This document shows positions 45,941 to 53,959 of a stretch of DNA of 64,000 nt, one piece after another (the first letter of the stretch is position 1; each line of letters begins with the position of its first letter). Position numbers and translations under genes: made by a program. Under the pieces are notes generated by a model. It worked only from the letters and a program-made list of their open reading frames with translations, did no database searches and was not told the origin of the DNA. The stretch covers positions 1-64,000 of the forward strand of contig DATBJJ010000003.1 of assembly GCA_036556425.1 (NCBI GenBank), given 5' to 3'. The DNA comes from DATBJJ01 sp036556425 (GTDB lineage: Bacteria; Acidobacteriota; Vicinamibacteria; Vicinamibacterales; 2-12-FULL-66-21).

Positions 45941-46318
45941 ATGAACACCACCATCGGCAAAGGGATCACGATCACCGGCAGGATTGAGGCGCAGGAGCCG
46001 GTGACGATCGCCGGGACGGTGCATGGCGACGTGCATGCGCAGGATCATGACGTGACCGTCGAAGCCGGGGCCCGCGTCGAAGGCGCCGTGACCGCGCGCA
46101 GCATCACGATCCGCGGACGATCGTTCGGCCGACTGATCGCTCGCGACGTGGTGCGCGTGCAGCAGACCGCAGCCGTGAAAGCGGACGTCCGCGCGCCGCG
46201 GCTCGCGCTCGAAGACGGCGCGACGTTCAACGGCTGTGTCGAACCGGCCAAGACCGACGCGGCCTTTCTCGTCGCGGCGTACCGCAGCAAGAACGAGAGC
46301 TCAACAAAAACGGCGTAG
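45941..46318 (+). CDS. Bactofilin (DUF583)
   Basis: A 125-residue protein made of a right-handed beta-helix with about 10-residue periodicity: GKGITITGRIEAQEPVTIAG, GDVHAQDHDVTVEAGARVEG, AVTARSITIRG, ADVRAPRLALEDGATFNG. Bactofilins polymerise without nucleotide into cytoskeletal filaments, often membrane-associated. No M23 peptidase partner is adjacent, unlike many bactofilin loci. Confidence 0.92.
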   Translation: MNTTIGKGITITGRIEAQEPVTIAGTVHGDVHAQDHDVTVEAGARVEGAVTARSITIRGRSFGRLIARDVVRVQQTAAVKADVRAPRLALEDGATFNGCVEPAKTDAAFLVAAYRSKNESSTKTA

Positions 46319-46443
46319 CAGGAACTGCACGATTCTGCGTGCGCCGTTGTGGCACGCTGCGTCGCGCCGTGGCGCAGCGCTGCACGAAATCTAAAAAAAG
46401 TCCCAGGGAACCGCGGCTTTTGTCGTCCCAGCTGAACTATTAT

Positions 46444-46468
46444 CCCGCCCGGCGACGCGGGCGGGTTT
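46444..46468. terminator. GC hairpin with short T-run, possible terminator
   Basis: CCCGCCC (46444-46450) and GGGCGGG (46459-46465) form a perfect 7-bp stem with an 8-base loop, followed by only TTT. It is a possible weak end of the bactofilin transcript. The 231-bp spacer also contains the direct repeat GGGAACCGC at 46406 and 46476 but no gene. Confidence 0.4.
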
Positions 46469-46549
46469 GACGGTCGGGAACCGCACACGGTAGGATCGAA
46501 GTTCCCCACAACTCCCTGCCGGTACGCGTCCGTTCACCGGGGGGCGACC

Positions 46550-47005
46550 GTGCACAGAGAGCCGCTGGTTTTGCTGGTCGAGGACGATCCGCAAGCTCGA
46601 GAAGGATACGCCGAATTCCTGGAGACAGGTGGATTCCGCGTCGCGCAGTGCGGCACCGCCGAAGATGCATACTCGCGGTCGCTCGAGCTCGTACCCGACG
46701 TCGTCGTCACCGACATCGCGCTGCCTGGACGCGACGGCTTCTCGCTCGCGGCCGATTTGCGCGTGCAAGCGCGCACGCGCGCCATTCCGGTCGTTGCGAT
46801 GACGGCGTATTGGGCGTCCGATGTGCACGAGCGCGCGGATCGCGCAGGCATGACGGCGATCCTGATGAAACCCTGCCAGCCGGATCATTTGATCGCCGAG
46901 CTGCGCCGCGTGCTCGAGCGCGCGCGATTGCCGCGCCTCGCGCAGCCCAGCACGGCGATGTGCGTGCCGCGGCCGTCGCTGCGCGAGGCAAACTCAAATT
47001 CCTAG
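46550..47005 (+). CDS. Single-domain response regulator (CheY-like)
   Basis: A 151-residue receiver domain with acidic pocket E11-D12-D13, phospho-acceptor D55 (VVVTDIALPG) and conserved Lys in LMKPCQPD. The C-terminal 30 residues are a Pro/Arg-rich tail without a DNA-binding domain. GTG 46550 is the start that keeps the usual short lead before LVLLVEDD. No histidine kinase is adjacent, so it probably acts by protein-protein contact. The DUF2585 frame starts at or just after its 3' end. Confidence 0.9.
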   Translation: MHREPLVLLVEDDPQAREGYAEFLETGGFRVAQCGTAEDAYSRSLELVPDVVVTDIALPGRDGFSLAADLRVQARTRAIPVVAMTAYWASDVHERADRAGMTAILMKPCQPDHLIAELRRVLERARLPRLAQPSTAMCVPRPSLREANSNS

Positions 47006-47585
47006 CGACGCACAGCGCCCGGGCAACCGCATCACGGCGCGGTGGCTCCTCCTAGCGGCCGCGCTCCTCGCCGCCACCGCCCTCACGCTCTCGCTGATGG
47101 GCCAGGTCCCGATCTGCAAGTGCGGCTACGTCAAGCTGTGGCACGGCGTCGTGTTCAGCTCGGAGAACTCGCAGCACATTTCGGATTGGTACACGCCGTC
47201 GCACGTGATCCACGGTTTTGCGTTCTACGGACTCCTCTGGTTGATCGGACGGCGATGGCCGCTCGGCTTGCGATTGCTGCTCGCGATGGCGATCGAATCG
47301 GGATGGGAGATCTTCGAGAACACGGATCTCGTGATCAATCGCTATCGCGAGGTGACGATCTCACTCGACTACTACGGCGACAGCGTCCTGAACTCGGTGT
47401 GCGACGTGCTCGCGATGGTCGCGGGGTTCTTCGCGGCGTCGAGGCTGCCGGTCCGCGCGACCGTTGCCGCGACGATCGGCTTGGAGCTCCTCGTGCTGTT
47501 CTTCATCCGCGACAACCTGACGCTGAACGTCATCATGCTGATCTACCCGCTCGACAGCATCAAGACGTGGCAGGCGGGCGGCTGA
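46998..47585 (+). CDS. DUF2585 (UPF0314) membrane protein, start codon non-standard
   Basis: The conserved body is clear from MGQVPICKCGYVKLWHGVV, then SSENSQHISDWYTPSHVIHG, then several helices. Family members begin with a transmembrane helix before MGQVPIC, and here that helix (WLLLAAALLAATALTLSLMG) is encoded in frame upstream of ATG 47097. No ATG, GTG or TTG exists between that helix and the previous stop. ATT 46998, with GAGG nine bases before it and overlapping the response regulator stop, or ATC 47031 are candidates. Translation from 47097 would lose the first helix. Function of the family is unknown. Confidence 0.75.
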   Translation: MPSDAQRPGNRITARWLLLAAALLAATALTLSLMGQVPICKCGYVKLWHGVVFSSENSQHISDWYTPSHVIHGFAFYGLLWLIGRRWPLGLRLLLAMAIESGWEIFENTDLVINRYREVTISLDYYGDSVLNSVCDVLAMVAGFFAASRLPVRATVAATIGLELLVLFFIRDNLTLNVIMLIYPLDSIKTWQAGG

Positions 47586-47606
47586 CGCGGCGGAGCCTAT
47601 CCCTGT

Positions 47607-48635
47607 TCAATTGACGGGAACCCTCACGGGCTGGCACCACGCGACGCGCCCGTTGCTCTCGAGCACTTTCGCCCGCACGTAGCTTTCGTTGCCTTTGAAC
47701 GCGTATTCGGCAGGGCTGTCGAGCGCTTCGTGCAGCACGCGGCCTTCCTTGCCGATGAACTGAACCCGGTACTTCGACCACGTATCCTTCTTCACGGTCA
47801 CGGTCATCGATTTTGGCGTGACGACGTAGTCCGCAAGCTCCACACCGGTCGACGCGTAGAAATCGCCCGCGTCCAGCGCGCCGACGATCGCGCGCGCGTC
47901 GAAACGATTCGCGCGGACCATCACCCACCCGCGCCCTGGTCCCGCGACAGCCGGATTGCCCGGCTGCTTGAACGTATGCGCATCGTCCACGGCGATGCCG
48001 TACACGAGCGTGCCGCTCGTCAGGAGCACGTCCCACATCTCCTCGAGTCCGGGAACGCCGCCGCCCCCGAGATTGTTCACCTGCGGGTGGCCGTTGAAGA
48101 TCTCGAGGAGCCGGTAGTTCTGCGTGCGCAGGAGATCGTCGGCCGTCAGCGACCACTGAAAGTTCGGATGGTTGATGTGCGGCACGCCGCCCACGCGGCG
48201 GACGGCGTCCACGTTGCGCTGCAGCACCTCGATGAGCGAGCTGCCCTTTTGCGGATCGATTTTCTCGGGAATGTCGAGCCCGTTGACGTGAACGTGCTTC
48301 CCTTCGAACCGGTCGGTGACCTCCTCGCCCCTGATCAGGAGGAATTTGCCGTCGGCGCCATGCAGCGCGTTCAGCGCGTCGACGGCCGTCAGCTTGTTGT
48401 GATCGCTGAGCACGAGAAAGTCATAGCCGTGATCGCGATACCACCGCGCGACGTCATCGGGCGGCGAGTCGCCGTCGCTCTCCGTCGTATGCGTATGCGT
48501 GTTGCCCTTGAGCCAGCGCGCGCCAGCGGCCGTCTGCGAGGTCGCCATCGCGGGCGCCGTCACGTGCCGGACAATCAGGAGCGTGATGACGAGGCTCGCG
48601 GCCAGCGCAAGTCTTCTGAAAGCGAGGGACTGCAC
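47607..48635 (-). CDS. Exported PHP-domain phosphoesterase (CehA/McbA-like)
   Basis: A 342-residue protein with an N-terminal signal/anchor (residues 8-30). The PHP metal motifs are NTHTHTTESDGDS, LSDHNKL, RGEEVTD and HINHPNF, with a late His in AVDDAHTF. PHP proteins are metal-dependent phosphoesterases or carbamate-type hydrolases. It is convergent with DUF2585 and divergent from the DUF1028 gene. Confidence 0.88.
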   Translation of the reverse strand: MQSLAFRRLALAASLVITLLIVRHVTAPAMATSQTAAGARWLKGNTHTHTTESDGDSPPDDVARWYRDHGYDFLVLSDHNKLTAVDALNALHGADGKFLLIRGEEVTDRFEGKHVHVNGLDIPEKIDPQKGSSLIEVLQRNVDAVRRVGGVPHINHPNFQWSLTADDLLRTQNYRLLEIFNGHPQVNNLGGGGVPGLEEMWDVLLTSGTLVYGIAVDDAHTFKQPGNPAVAGPGRGWVMVRANRFDARAIVGALDAGDFYASTGVELADYVVTPKSMTVTVKKDTWSKYRVQFIGKEGRVLHEALDSPAEYAFKGNESYVRAKVLESNGRVAWCQPVRVPVN

Positions 48636-48677
48636 GCCCGGAGGATACCTGAATCCCTCCGTCGGCGCTGCAACATC

Positions 48678-48683
48678 TATAAT
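48678..48683 (+). promoter_or_regulatory. Consensus -10 box TATAAT, near-leaderless
   Basis: TATAAT ends only 8 bases before ATG 48692, so the transcript should start at or one or two bases from the codon. No -35 consensus and no Shine-Dalgarno sequence is seen. Confidence 0.5.
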
Positions 48684-48691
48684 GCCGGGCC

Positions 48692-49507
48692 ATGACGCGA
48701 GTCGCTTTGCTCACGACGGTCTTCATCCTCACCGCACACACCGCCGCGTACGCGACGTGGTCCGTCATCGCCGTCGACAGGGACCGCGGCGTTGTCGTCA
48801 TCGCGTCTGCGACGTGTGTGCAGCAGGCGAGCCTCGAGAAGTTTCCGGCGAAGGATCTGCGCGACATTCAGGCGATCGTCGTTCCGGGCATCGGCGTCGC
48901 GGCCGCGCAGGCTGGCGTCGACGCGACGCGGGCGAATCAGCGGTTGATCTTCGCCGAGCTGCAGAAAGGCACCGCGCCGGATCAAATCCTCGAGCTTCTG
49001 AAACAGGATCCCGCAATCGAGCGGCGGCAGTTCGGCATCGTCGACATGCAGGGGCGAATGGCCGGCTTTTCCGGAACCCGGAATCAGCCCGTGTCGTTGG
49101 ACCGTCACGGCCAAGTGCCCGGGACCGAGATCTACTACTCGATTCAGGGCAACATCCTGACGAACGAAGCGGTCGTGACCGACGCGGTCAACGCCCTCGT
49201 CTCCGCGCGCGGCGACCTGACCGATCGCGTGATGGCCGCAATGGAAGCGGCGGACGCGAAGGGCGGCGACAATCGATGCAGTTGTGAAAAGGGGCCGCAG
49301 CTCAAGGCACCCTGCACGACGAAGACCGCGCACGTCGCGTACATCCTCAGGGCGGACAAGGGCGATCGGAACGGCGACTCGTTCAACGACGGCACCTACG
49401 CGATGTACATCAGCGTCACCGATTCCGACATCACGGCTGCGGAAGACGCCAATCCCGTCAAGACGCTGCGAATGCGCTACGACACGTGGAAGAGCGCCAG
49501 GAAATGA
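48692..49507 (+). CDS. Exported DUF1028 family protein
   Basis: A 271-residue protein with a signal peptide ending at AAYAT (residue 22). The DUF1028 domain, an Ntn-hydrolase-like fold, begins TWSVIAVDRDRGVVVIASAT with PGIGVAAAQAGVDA and FGIVDMQGRMAGFSG. A C-terminal extension contains several Cys (RCSCEKGPQLKAPC) and Asp-rich loops. Enzymatic activity is unproven for the family. A LysE-type exporter follows 7 bases downstream. Confidence 0.88.
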   Translation: MTRVALLTTVFILTAHTAAYATWSVIAVDRDRGVVVIASATCVQQASLEKFPAKDLRDIQAIVVPGIGVAAAQAGVDATRANQRLIFAELQKGTAPDQILELLKQDPAIERRQFGIVDMQGRMAGFSGTRNQPVSLDRHGQVPGTEIYYSIQGNILTNEAVVTDAVNALVSARGDLTDRVMAAMEAADAKGGDNRCSCEKGPQLKAPCTTKTAHVAYILRADKGDRNGDSFNDGTYAMYISVTDSDITAAEDANPVKTLRMRYDTWKSARK

Positions 49508-49514
49508 ACGAGGC

Positions 49515-50135
49515 GTGATCCAGGTCTGGGCGTTCTTGGGCGTCGCCGTGCCGCTGGTGTTGATCCCTGGGGCCTCGACCGCCGTCGTTCTGCGGAACAG
49601 CGTCCGCGGCGGCACGCGCGCGGGTGTCGAGACGGCGATCGGAGCCAACGCAGGATCGACCTGCTTCGGCGTTCTCTGCGCCTTCGGTTTCTCGATGATC
49701 GTGCGTCAGTGGCCGACAGCATGGAACGCGATGCGCGTGTGCGGCATCGCGTATCTTCTGTGGCTCGGCATCCAATCCGTGCGCCACGCGTTCAAGCCGG
49801 CGGCAGCCCGCAATCGTCAGCTCGAGTCGAGCGGGGGCGCAAGCACGCTCGTCAGAAATCTGCGAGATGGGTTCGTCACGAACGCGACCAATCCGGCGCT
49901 CGCGACGTTCTACTTCGTGATTCTGCCGCAGTTCATTCCGCGCGACGCGCCAGTCGCGCGAACCGCCCTGATGCTCACGGCGATCCATGTCGCGCTCGCG
50001 TTCACGTGGCACGTCGTATGGGCCGCTGCCGGTGGGACGTTGGCCCGCGCCCTGTCGGCCGGCCGTCCGCGCCAAACGCTCGACTTGATTGCGGGCGTCG
50101 CGCTCGTCGCGCTCGCGCTGAAACTGGCGCTGTGA
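49515..50135 (+). CDS. LysE/RhtB family amino acid exporter
   Basis: A 206-residue six-helix protein. VPLVLIPGASTAVVLRNSVR, GANAGSTCFGVLCAFGFSMI and RDGFVTNATNPALATFYFVI match the LysE/RhtB hallmarks, including the Pro-Gly-Pro-like TM1 and the NPK-type TNP site. GTG 49515 is the first suitable start after the DUF1028 stop, with AGGAA about 11 bases upstream. Probably co-transcribed with DUF1028. Confidence 0.88.
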   Translation: MIQVWAFLGVAVPLVLIPGASTAVVLRNSVRGGTRAGVETAIGANAGSTCFGVLCAFGFSMIVRQWPTAWNAMRVCGIAYLLWLGIQSVRHAFKPAAARNRQLESSGGASTLVRNLRDGFVTNATNPALATFYFVILPQFIPRDAPVARTALMLTAIHVALAFTWHVVWAAAGGTLARALSAGRPRQTLDLIAGVALVALALKLAL

Positions 50136-50185
50136 CGCGAGCCCATCGCCCTCTAGCCACATCCATAAATCCACATACACACATC

Positions 50186-50214
50186 TTGACATCGACCGCG
50201 GGATTGTTTACGCT
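50186..50214 (+). promoter_or_regulatory. Promoter of the SAM-riboswitch/hom transcript
   Basis: TTGACA (50186-50191) and TACGCT (50209-50214) are separated by 17 bases. Transcription would start near 50221, about 22 bases before the riboswitch. Confidence 0.7.
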
Positions 50215-50242
50215 CTGCCCTGTTCGCCTGATACGGCGGACG

Positions 50243-50358
50243 TTTATCCAGAGTGGCTGAGGGAACAGGCCCGACGACGCCACAGCAACCTGGGCCGACG
50301 CGCCTCGACGCGGACGGTTCGTGGTGCTACTTCCTGCCCGATCACCGGGAGAGATAAA
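50243..50358 (+). ncRNA. SAM-I (S-box) riboswitch
   Basis: P1 is formed by TTTATC (50243-50248) and GATAAA (50353-50358). The core has AGAGTGGCTGAGGGA, then GGCCCGACGACGCCACAGC and AACCTGGGCC, then GGTGCTACTTCCTGCC, in the order and spacing of the SAM-I class. It lies in the leader of homoserine dehydrogenase. A GACCG-CTC-CGGTC hairpin (50370-50382) follows and no U-run is seen, so control of translation at AAGGAG (50414-50419) is more likely than termination; this part is inferred. Confidence 0.93.
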
Positions 50359-50427
50359 GGCCTCGGCGGACCGCTCCGGTCTTACGAAGTTCCTGCTCCC
50401 ATCGCGTGCGTCGAAGGAGTGTGTGTC

Positions 50428-51699
50428 ATGCCGCTCGTTGAACACCTGCCGGTGGGAGCGCCGGTCGAAGCCCGCCGATCGCGGGCAACGGACCTCCGCG
50501 TCGGCCTGCTCGGCCTCGGACGAGTCGGATCGGCTGTCGCCCGGCTCGCAAACGAAACGTCGATTCGGATCGAGGCCGCGCTCGTGCGCGATCCCCGCTC
50601 GCGGCGACGCGTCGACGATGTGCCATTGACGACGCGCGCGGACGCGATCCTCGACTCGCGGCCGGACGTCATCGTCGAGGTCCTCGGAGGCCTCGAGCCC
50701 GCGCGGACGATCGTGCTGCGCGCCATAAATCGCGGCATCCCGGTCGTGACCGCGAACAAGTCGCTCCTCGCCCATCATGGCGACGAGATCATCGACGCGG
50801 CGGACGCCGCGGGCGTGCCGCTCTGTTACGAAGCCAGCGTGATTGCCGGTGTGCCGTTTCTCGAGACCTTCGCGCGCCGGCCGCTCGCCGCGCGCATCAC
50901 CTCGCTCACCGGCATCGTCAACGGCACGACGAACTACATCCTGTCGAGGCTGGCCGCCGGCGCCGGCGATTATCGTGCGGCGCTCTGCGAAGCGCAGCGC
51001 CTCGGCTACGCGGAGCCGGATCCATCGAGCGACGTCCGCGGCGTCGACGCGGCCGAAAAGCTGATCGTGTTGCTGCGGCAGTTCGCGGCACGATCGATTC
51101 AGATCGCCGACGTCGAGACGATCGGCATCACCGCGCTCACGAGCGCCGATTGCGTTCACGCCGCGGCGCTCGGCGGAACGATCAAGCCCATCGTGCACGC
51201 CGATTGGTCGAGCGGAGCGCTGAGCGCGTTCGCCGGACCCGCGTTCGTGCCATCCACGCATCCGCTGGCGGCCGTTCACGGCTCAGCGAATGGCATTCTC
51301 CTGCGCGATTGCAGGCGGCAGACAATCGGGCTCACCGGTCCTGGAGCCGGACCTGAATCCACGGCAATCACGATCCTTGACGATGTGCGCCAGGCAGCCG
51401 AAGGCCGAACGACGCCCGCGACCGTGCGTAGGCGGGGATGGTTCGAGCTGCCGGAGACTTCCTGGCTCGTGAGGCTCGCCGGCGCGAACTTGACGGGCGA
51501 GCGCGAGATCGAAAACGCGTTCGTCAGCCGCGGAGTTGGAATCGTCCGCACATCGTCACGGCCTCGCGATGACCACGCGCAGTGGCTTCTCACCTACCCT
51601 GCCGAGCGCCCTCGCATCGAGGCGGCGGCGAGAGCGCTGTCGGCGGCCGCGTGTTGTTCGATCTCGTGCATCCGCGCCCTTGCCACGCCGGAGCTTTAG
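50428..51699 (+). CDS. hom: Homoserine dehydrogenase, SAM-riboswitch controlled
   Basis: A 423-residue enzyme that reduces aspartate semialdehyde to homoserine with NAD(P)H. The Rossmann motif is GLGRVG (29-34), with TANKSLLAHHG and the catalytic-domain signature SLTGIVNGTTNYIL. LGYAEPDPSSDVRGVDAAEK carries the substrate-binding Glu/Asp and Lys. No ACT regulatory domain is obvious at the C-terminus, consistent with RNA-level feedback by SAM. AAGGAG lies eight bases before ATG 50428. The final residues (ATPEL) and the stop are read from a 27-bp repeat. Confidence 0.93.
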   Translation: MPLVEHLPVGAPVEARRSRATDLRVGLLGLGRVGSAVARLANETSIRIEAALVRDPRSRRRVDDVPLTTRADAILDSRPDVIVEVLGGLEPARTIVLRAINRGIPVVTANKSLLAHHGDEIIDAADAAGVPLCYEASVIAGVPFLETFARRPLAARITSLTGIVNGTTNYILSRLAAGAGDYRAALCEAQRLGYAEPDPSSDVRGVDAAEKLIVLLRQFAARSIQIADVETIGITALTSADCVHAAALGGTIKPIVHADWSSGALSAFAGPAFVPSTHPLAAVHGSANGILLRDCRRQTIGLTGPGAGPESTAITILDDVRQAAEGRTTPATVRRRGWFELPETSWLVRLAGANLTGEREIENAFVSRGVGIVRTSSRPRDDHAQWLLTYPAERPRIEAAARALSAAACCSISCIRALATPEL

Positions 51700-51763
51700 C
51701 GGCGGCGGGCCACGCCGGAGCCTTAGCGAAGGCGGGCGGCGCCGGAGCTTCAGCGAAGGCGGT
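51683..51763. repeat. Three tandem 27-bp repeats
   Basis: Copies at 51683-51709, 51710-51736 and 51737-51763 share CGCCGGAGC, then TTTAGC/CTTAGC/TTCAGC, then GGCGG. Copies 2 and 3 share AGCGAAGGCGG and copy 1 reads AGCGGCGGCGG. The first copy contains the hom stop codon. TATGAT (51764-51769), the likely -10 box of the next gene, directly follows the third copy and ends 12 bases before its ATG. Confidence 0.92.
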
Positions 51764-51781
51764 TATGATCGGGGCGCCTCC

Positions 51782-53074
51782 ATGCGTCTTGCTTCCGTCC
51801 CGATCCCGCGCGTCCTGACGGCGTGCGGCGCCGCCTACCTCGCCGCGATTCTCGTCCTCGTCATCACGCAGACGCTGCTCGGCTCGCGGCTCTTCTTCGC
51901 GGTGTCCGCGGTACTGATCGCCGCGTACATCATGATGATCGCGCGCATCTGGCACGAGCCGCGCGCACCCCGGCGCCTGCTCTACGCCGCGTTCGCGTTG
52001 GCGGTTGCGTTCCGCATCCCGCCCGCGGTCGCGCCCGTCAATTACGACAGCGATCTGGTGCGCTATATCTGGGATGGCCGCGTGCAGCGGCTCGGGTACA
52101 ACCCTTACAAAGTGCTCCCCTCCGATCCCGCCCTCGCGCATACGCATTGGGATCGATCGGCGGAGATGCCGAGCAAGAACGCCCGGACACCGTATCCTCC
52201 CGCCGCGCAGCTGTTCTTCCGGCTCGTCGTGTCGCTGAGCGATTCGCGGCTGGCGATGAAGCTCGCGTTCCTCGTCTGCGATCTCCTGACGATGCTCGTG
52301 CTGTGGCGGTGGCTCATAGCAACCGGACGATCGGAATGGCTCACGCTGACATACGCGTGGAATCCGCTCGTCGTGCTGGAGATCGCGCACAGCGGACACG
52401 TCGACTCGCTTGGCGTGCTGTGGATCGCGGCAGCGGCGTTCTGGCTCACGCGGCGGCGCACCGCGCTCGCGGCGATCGCATACGTCCTCGCCGTGGCCAG
52501 CAAACTCGTGCCGATCGTCCTCGCGCCGATCTTCGTGGGACGAATCACCAAGCGCGACGCGTTCTTCGGCGGTCTCTTCCTCGTACTTCTCTACCTGCCC
52601 TTCTCCACCGACGGCACGCCTCAGCTCGGCGCGGTCCCGAATGTCGTGGATCACATCCGCTTTAATGCACCAGCCTTCGTCACCCTACGAGGATTGACGT
52701 CGCCGCGCATTGCCGCGGCGGTTGCGTTGGCGCTTGGGTTGTCCGTGGCGATTTGGACGAGGGTGCGGCTCTCCGCAGCCGATCCTGCCGCATGGGCGTG
52801 GCCGATGGCAGTGGCCATCCTGTTCGCGCCGGTGATCTACCCCTGGTACATCCTCTATCTCACGCCGTTCCTGTTCTCGGTCTCGACGCTGCCGCTCAGC
52901 GCCTGGACGATGAGCATCATCCTCGTGTACGAGGTGTGGTACCAGTCCCGGCATGGCGCGCGCTGGGTGGTGCCCATGTGGGTGACCGTCGTCGAGTTCA
53001 CGGCTGTAATTGCCGTGGCGATCATCGTCGTCCGACGGCAGAGGCGCACACAGCCGGCACACGAAGAAACGTGA
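51782..53074 (+). CDS. Polytopic GT-C-type glycosyltransferase (mannosyltransferase-like)
   Basis: A 430-residue membrane protein with about 11 helices. The first extracytoplasmic loop reads VAPVNYDSDLVRYIWDGRVQ, with the acidic Asp pair typical of GT-C enzymes using polyprenyl-phosphate sugars. YNPYKVLPSDPA, ARTPYPPAAQLFF and AHSGHVDSLGVLW are also typical. It has a near-leaderless promoter at the edge of the 27-bp repeats. Likely adds a sugar to a lipid or protein outside the membrane; acceptor unknown. Confidence 0.82.
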   Translation: MRLASVPIPRVLTACGAAYLAAILVLVITQTLLGSRLFFAVSAVLIAAYIMMIARIWHEPRAPRRLLYAAFALAVAFRIPPAVAPVNYDSDLVRYIWDGRVQRLGYNPYKVLPSDPALAHTHWDRSAEMPSKNARTPYPPAAQLFFRLVVSLSDSRLAMKLAFLVCDLLTMLVLWRWLIATGRSEWLTLTYAWNPLVVLEIAHSGHVDSLGVLWIAAAAFWLTRRRTALAAIAYVLAVASKLVPIVLAPIFVGRITKRDAFFGGLFLVLLYLPFSTDGTPQLGAVPNVVDHIRFNAPAFVTLRGLTSPRIAAAVALALGLSVAIWTRVRLSAADPAAWAWPMAVAILFAPVIYPWYILYLTPFLFSVSTLPLSAWTMSIILVYEVWYQSRHGARWVVPMWVTVVEFTAVIAVAIIVVRRQRRTQPAHEET

Positions 53075-53135
53075 GGGTTGGCGGCAGAGCTGGGACCGAG
53101 CACATTTCTTGCGATACGAGCGGGCAGAGCGGACG

Positions 53136-53852
53136 ATGGTTACACACCCTGCCTACCCAACGGCCACGCACCACCATCGGGGCGCTCAATCCAGCCTGGC
53201 AATATTGACACTCGTGCTTGCAAGCGCTGCACTGTGCGCTGCAACTGATACAGCTGCGCGGCAGGAGCCGCTTCCCGCTCTGCAGGAAGCGCCGCTCAAG
53301 CAGTACCGGGCGTTCCGAAAGATGCACGCGAAGAACGCGCGTTTCAATCAGGAAGCCTGGATCGAGGCGTGGACCGAGCTGAACGGTACGACGTTCACCT
53401 ACGAGATCACGAGCGAGCGCGGATCCGACTACATCAGGGACAAGGTACTGAAGACGCTGCTCGCGCGCGAGCAAGAGCTCGTCGTCAAGGGAGAGGCGGG
53501 ACGCGCGGAGATCTGCGGCGCGAACTACCTGTTCGAGGAGTCGGAACCGCAGGATGACACCTTCCGCTACGTCCTCTTGAAGCCGCGACGCAAGGACATC
53601 CTGCTCGTCGACGGCAGAATGGTGCTGAACTCCGCCGGCACGCAGTTGCTGCGCGTGGAAGGCACGCTCGCGAAGAACCCGTCGTTCTGGACGAGCAGCG
53701 TGAACATCGTGCGGGAGTTCGCGCACTTCGACGGCGTCCGCGTACCGGTCGCGACTGCCACGATTGCGAAGCTGAAGTTCGCCGGGCAGGCGCACATGGA
53801 CGTGAGCTACGAGTACGAGTCGGTGAACGGCCGTCCCGTTCGATCCAACTAA
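53136..53852 (+). CDS. Exported protein of unknown function
   Basis: A 238-residue protein with a signal peptide (hydrophobic LAILTLVLASAALCAA, cleavage near residue 34). The mature part has KMHAKNARFNQEAWIEAWTE, TFTYEITSERGSDYIRDKVL and a late block with KNPSFWTSSVNIVREFAHFD, followed by VRVPVATATIAKLKFAG. The pattern resembles periplasmic lipoprotein-sorting-like beta sheets but no family is assigned. No clear ribosome site; ATG 53136 is chosen because it gives a complete signal peptide. Confidence 0.7.
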   Translation: MVTHPAYPTATHHHRGAQSSLAILTLVLASAALCAATDTAARQEPLPALQEAPLKQYRAFRKMHAKNARFNQEAWIEAWTELNGTTFTYEITSERGSDYIRDKVLKTLLAREQELVVKGEAGRAEICGANYLFEESEPQDDTFRYVLLKPRRKDILLVDGRMVLNSAGTQLLRVEGTLAKNPSFWTSSVNIVREFAHFDGVRVPVATATIAKLKFAGQAHMDVSYEYESVNGRPVRSN

Positions 53853-53892
53853 CCCACCTTCGTCCCGCGATCCGACCCACCCTGGCTTTCTC

Positions 53893-53922
53893 TTGACAAT
53901 CTACAAGAGCGGCTTCTATGCT
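53893..53922 (+). promoter_or_regulatory. Sigma-70-type promoter of the YHS/PQQ pair
   Basis: TTGACA (53893-53898) and TATGCT (53917-53922) are separated by 18 bases. A GGAGG site follows at 53946-53950, ahead of ATG 53960. Confidence 0.65.
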
Positions 53923-53959
53923 CTTGTCGTTCGTCTACAAGACGCCGGAGGCGCTCGCC

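Noticed and set aside
46401..46435. GGGAACC followed by a GTC element, considered as an ECF-sigma promoter.
   Set aside because: The spacing between the elements does not fit the usual 16-17 bases and no ECF gene is in the window.
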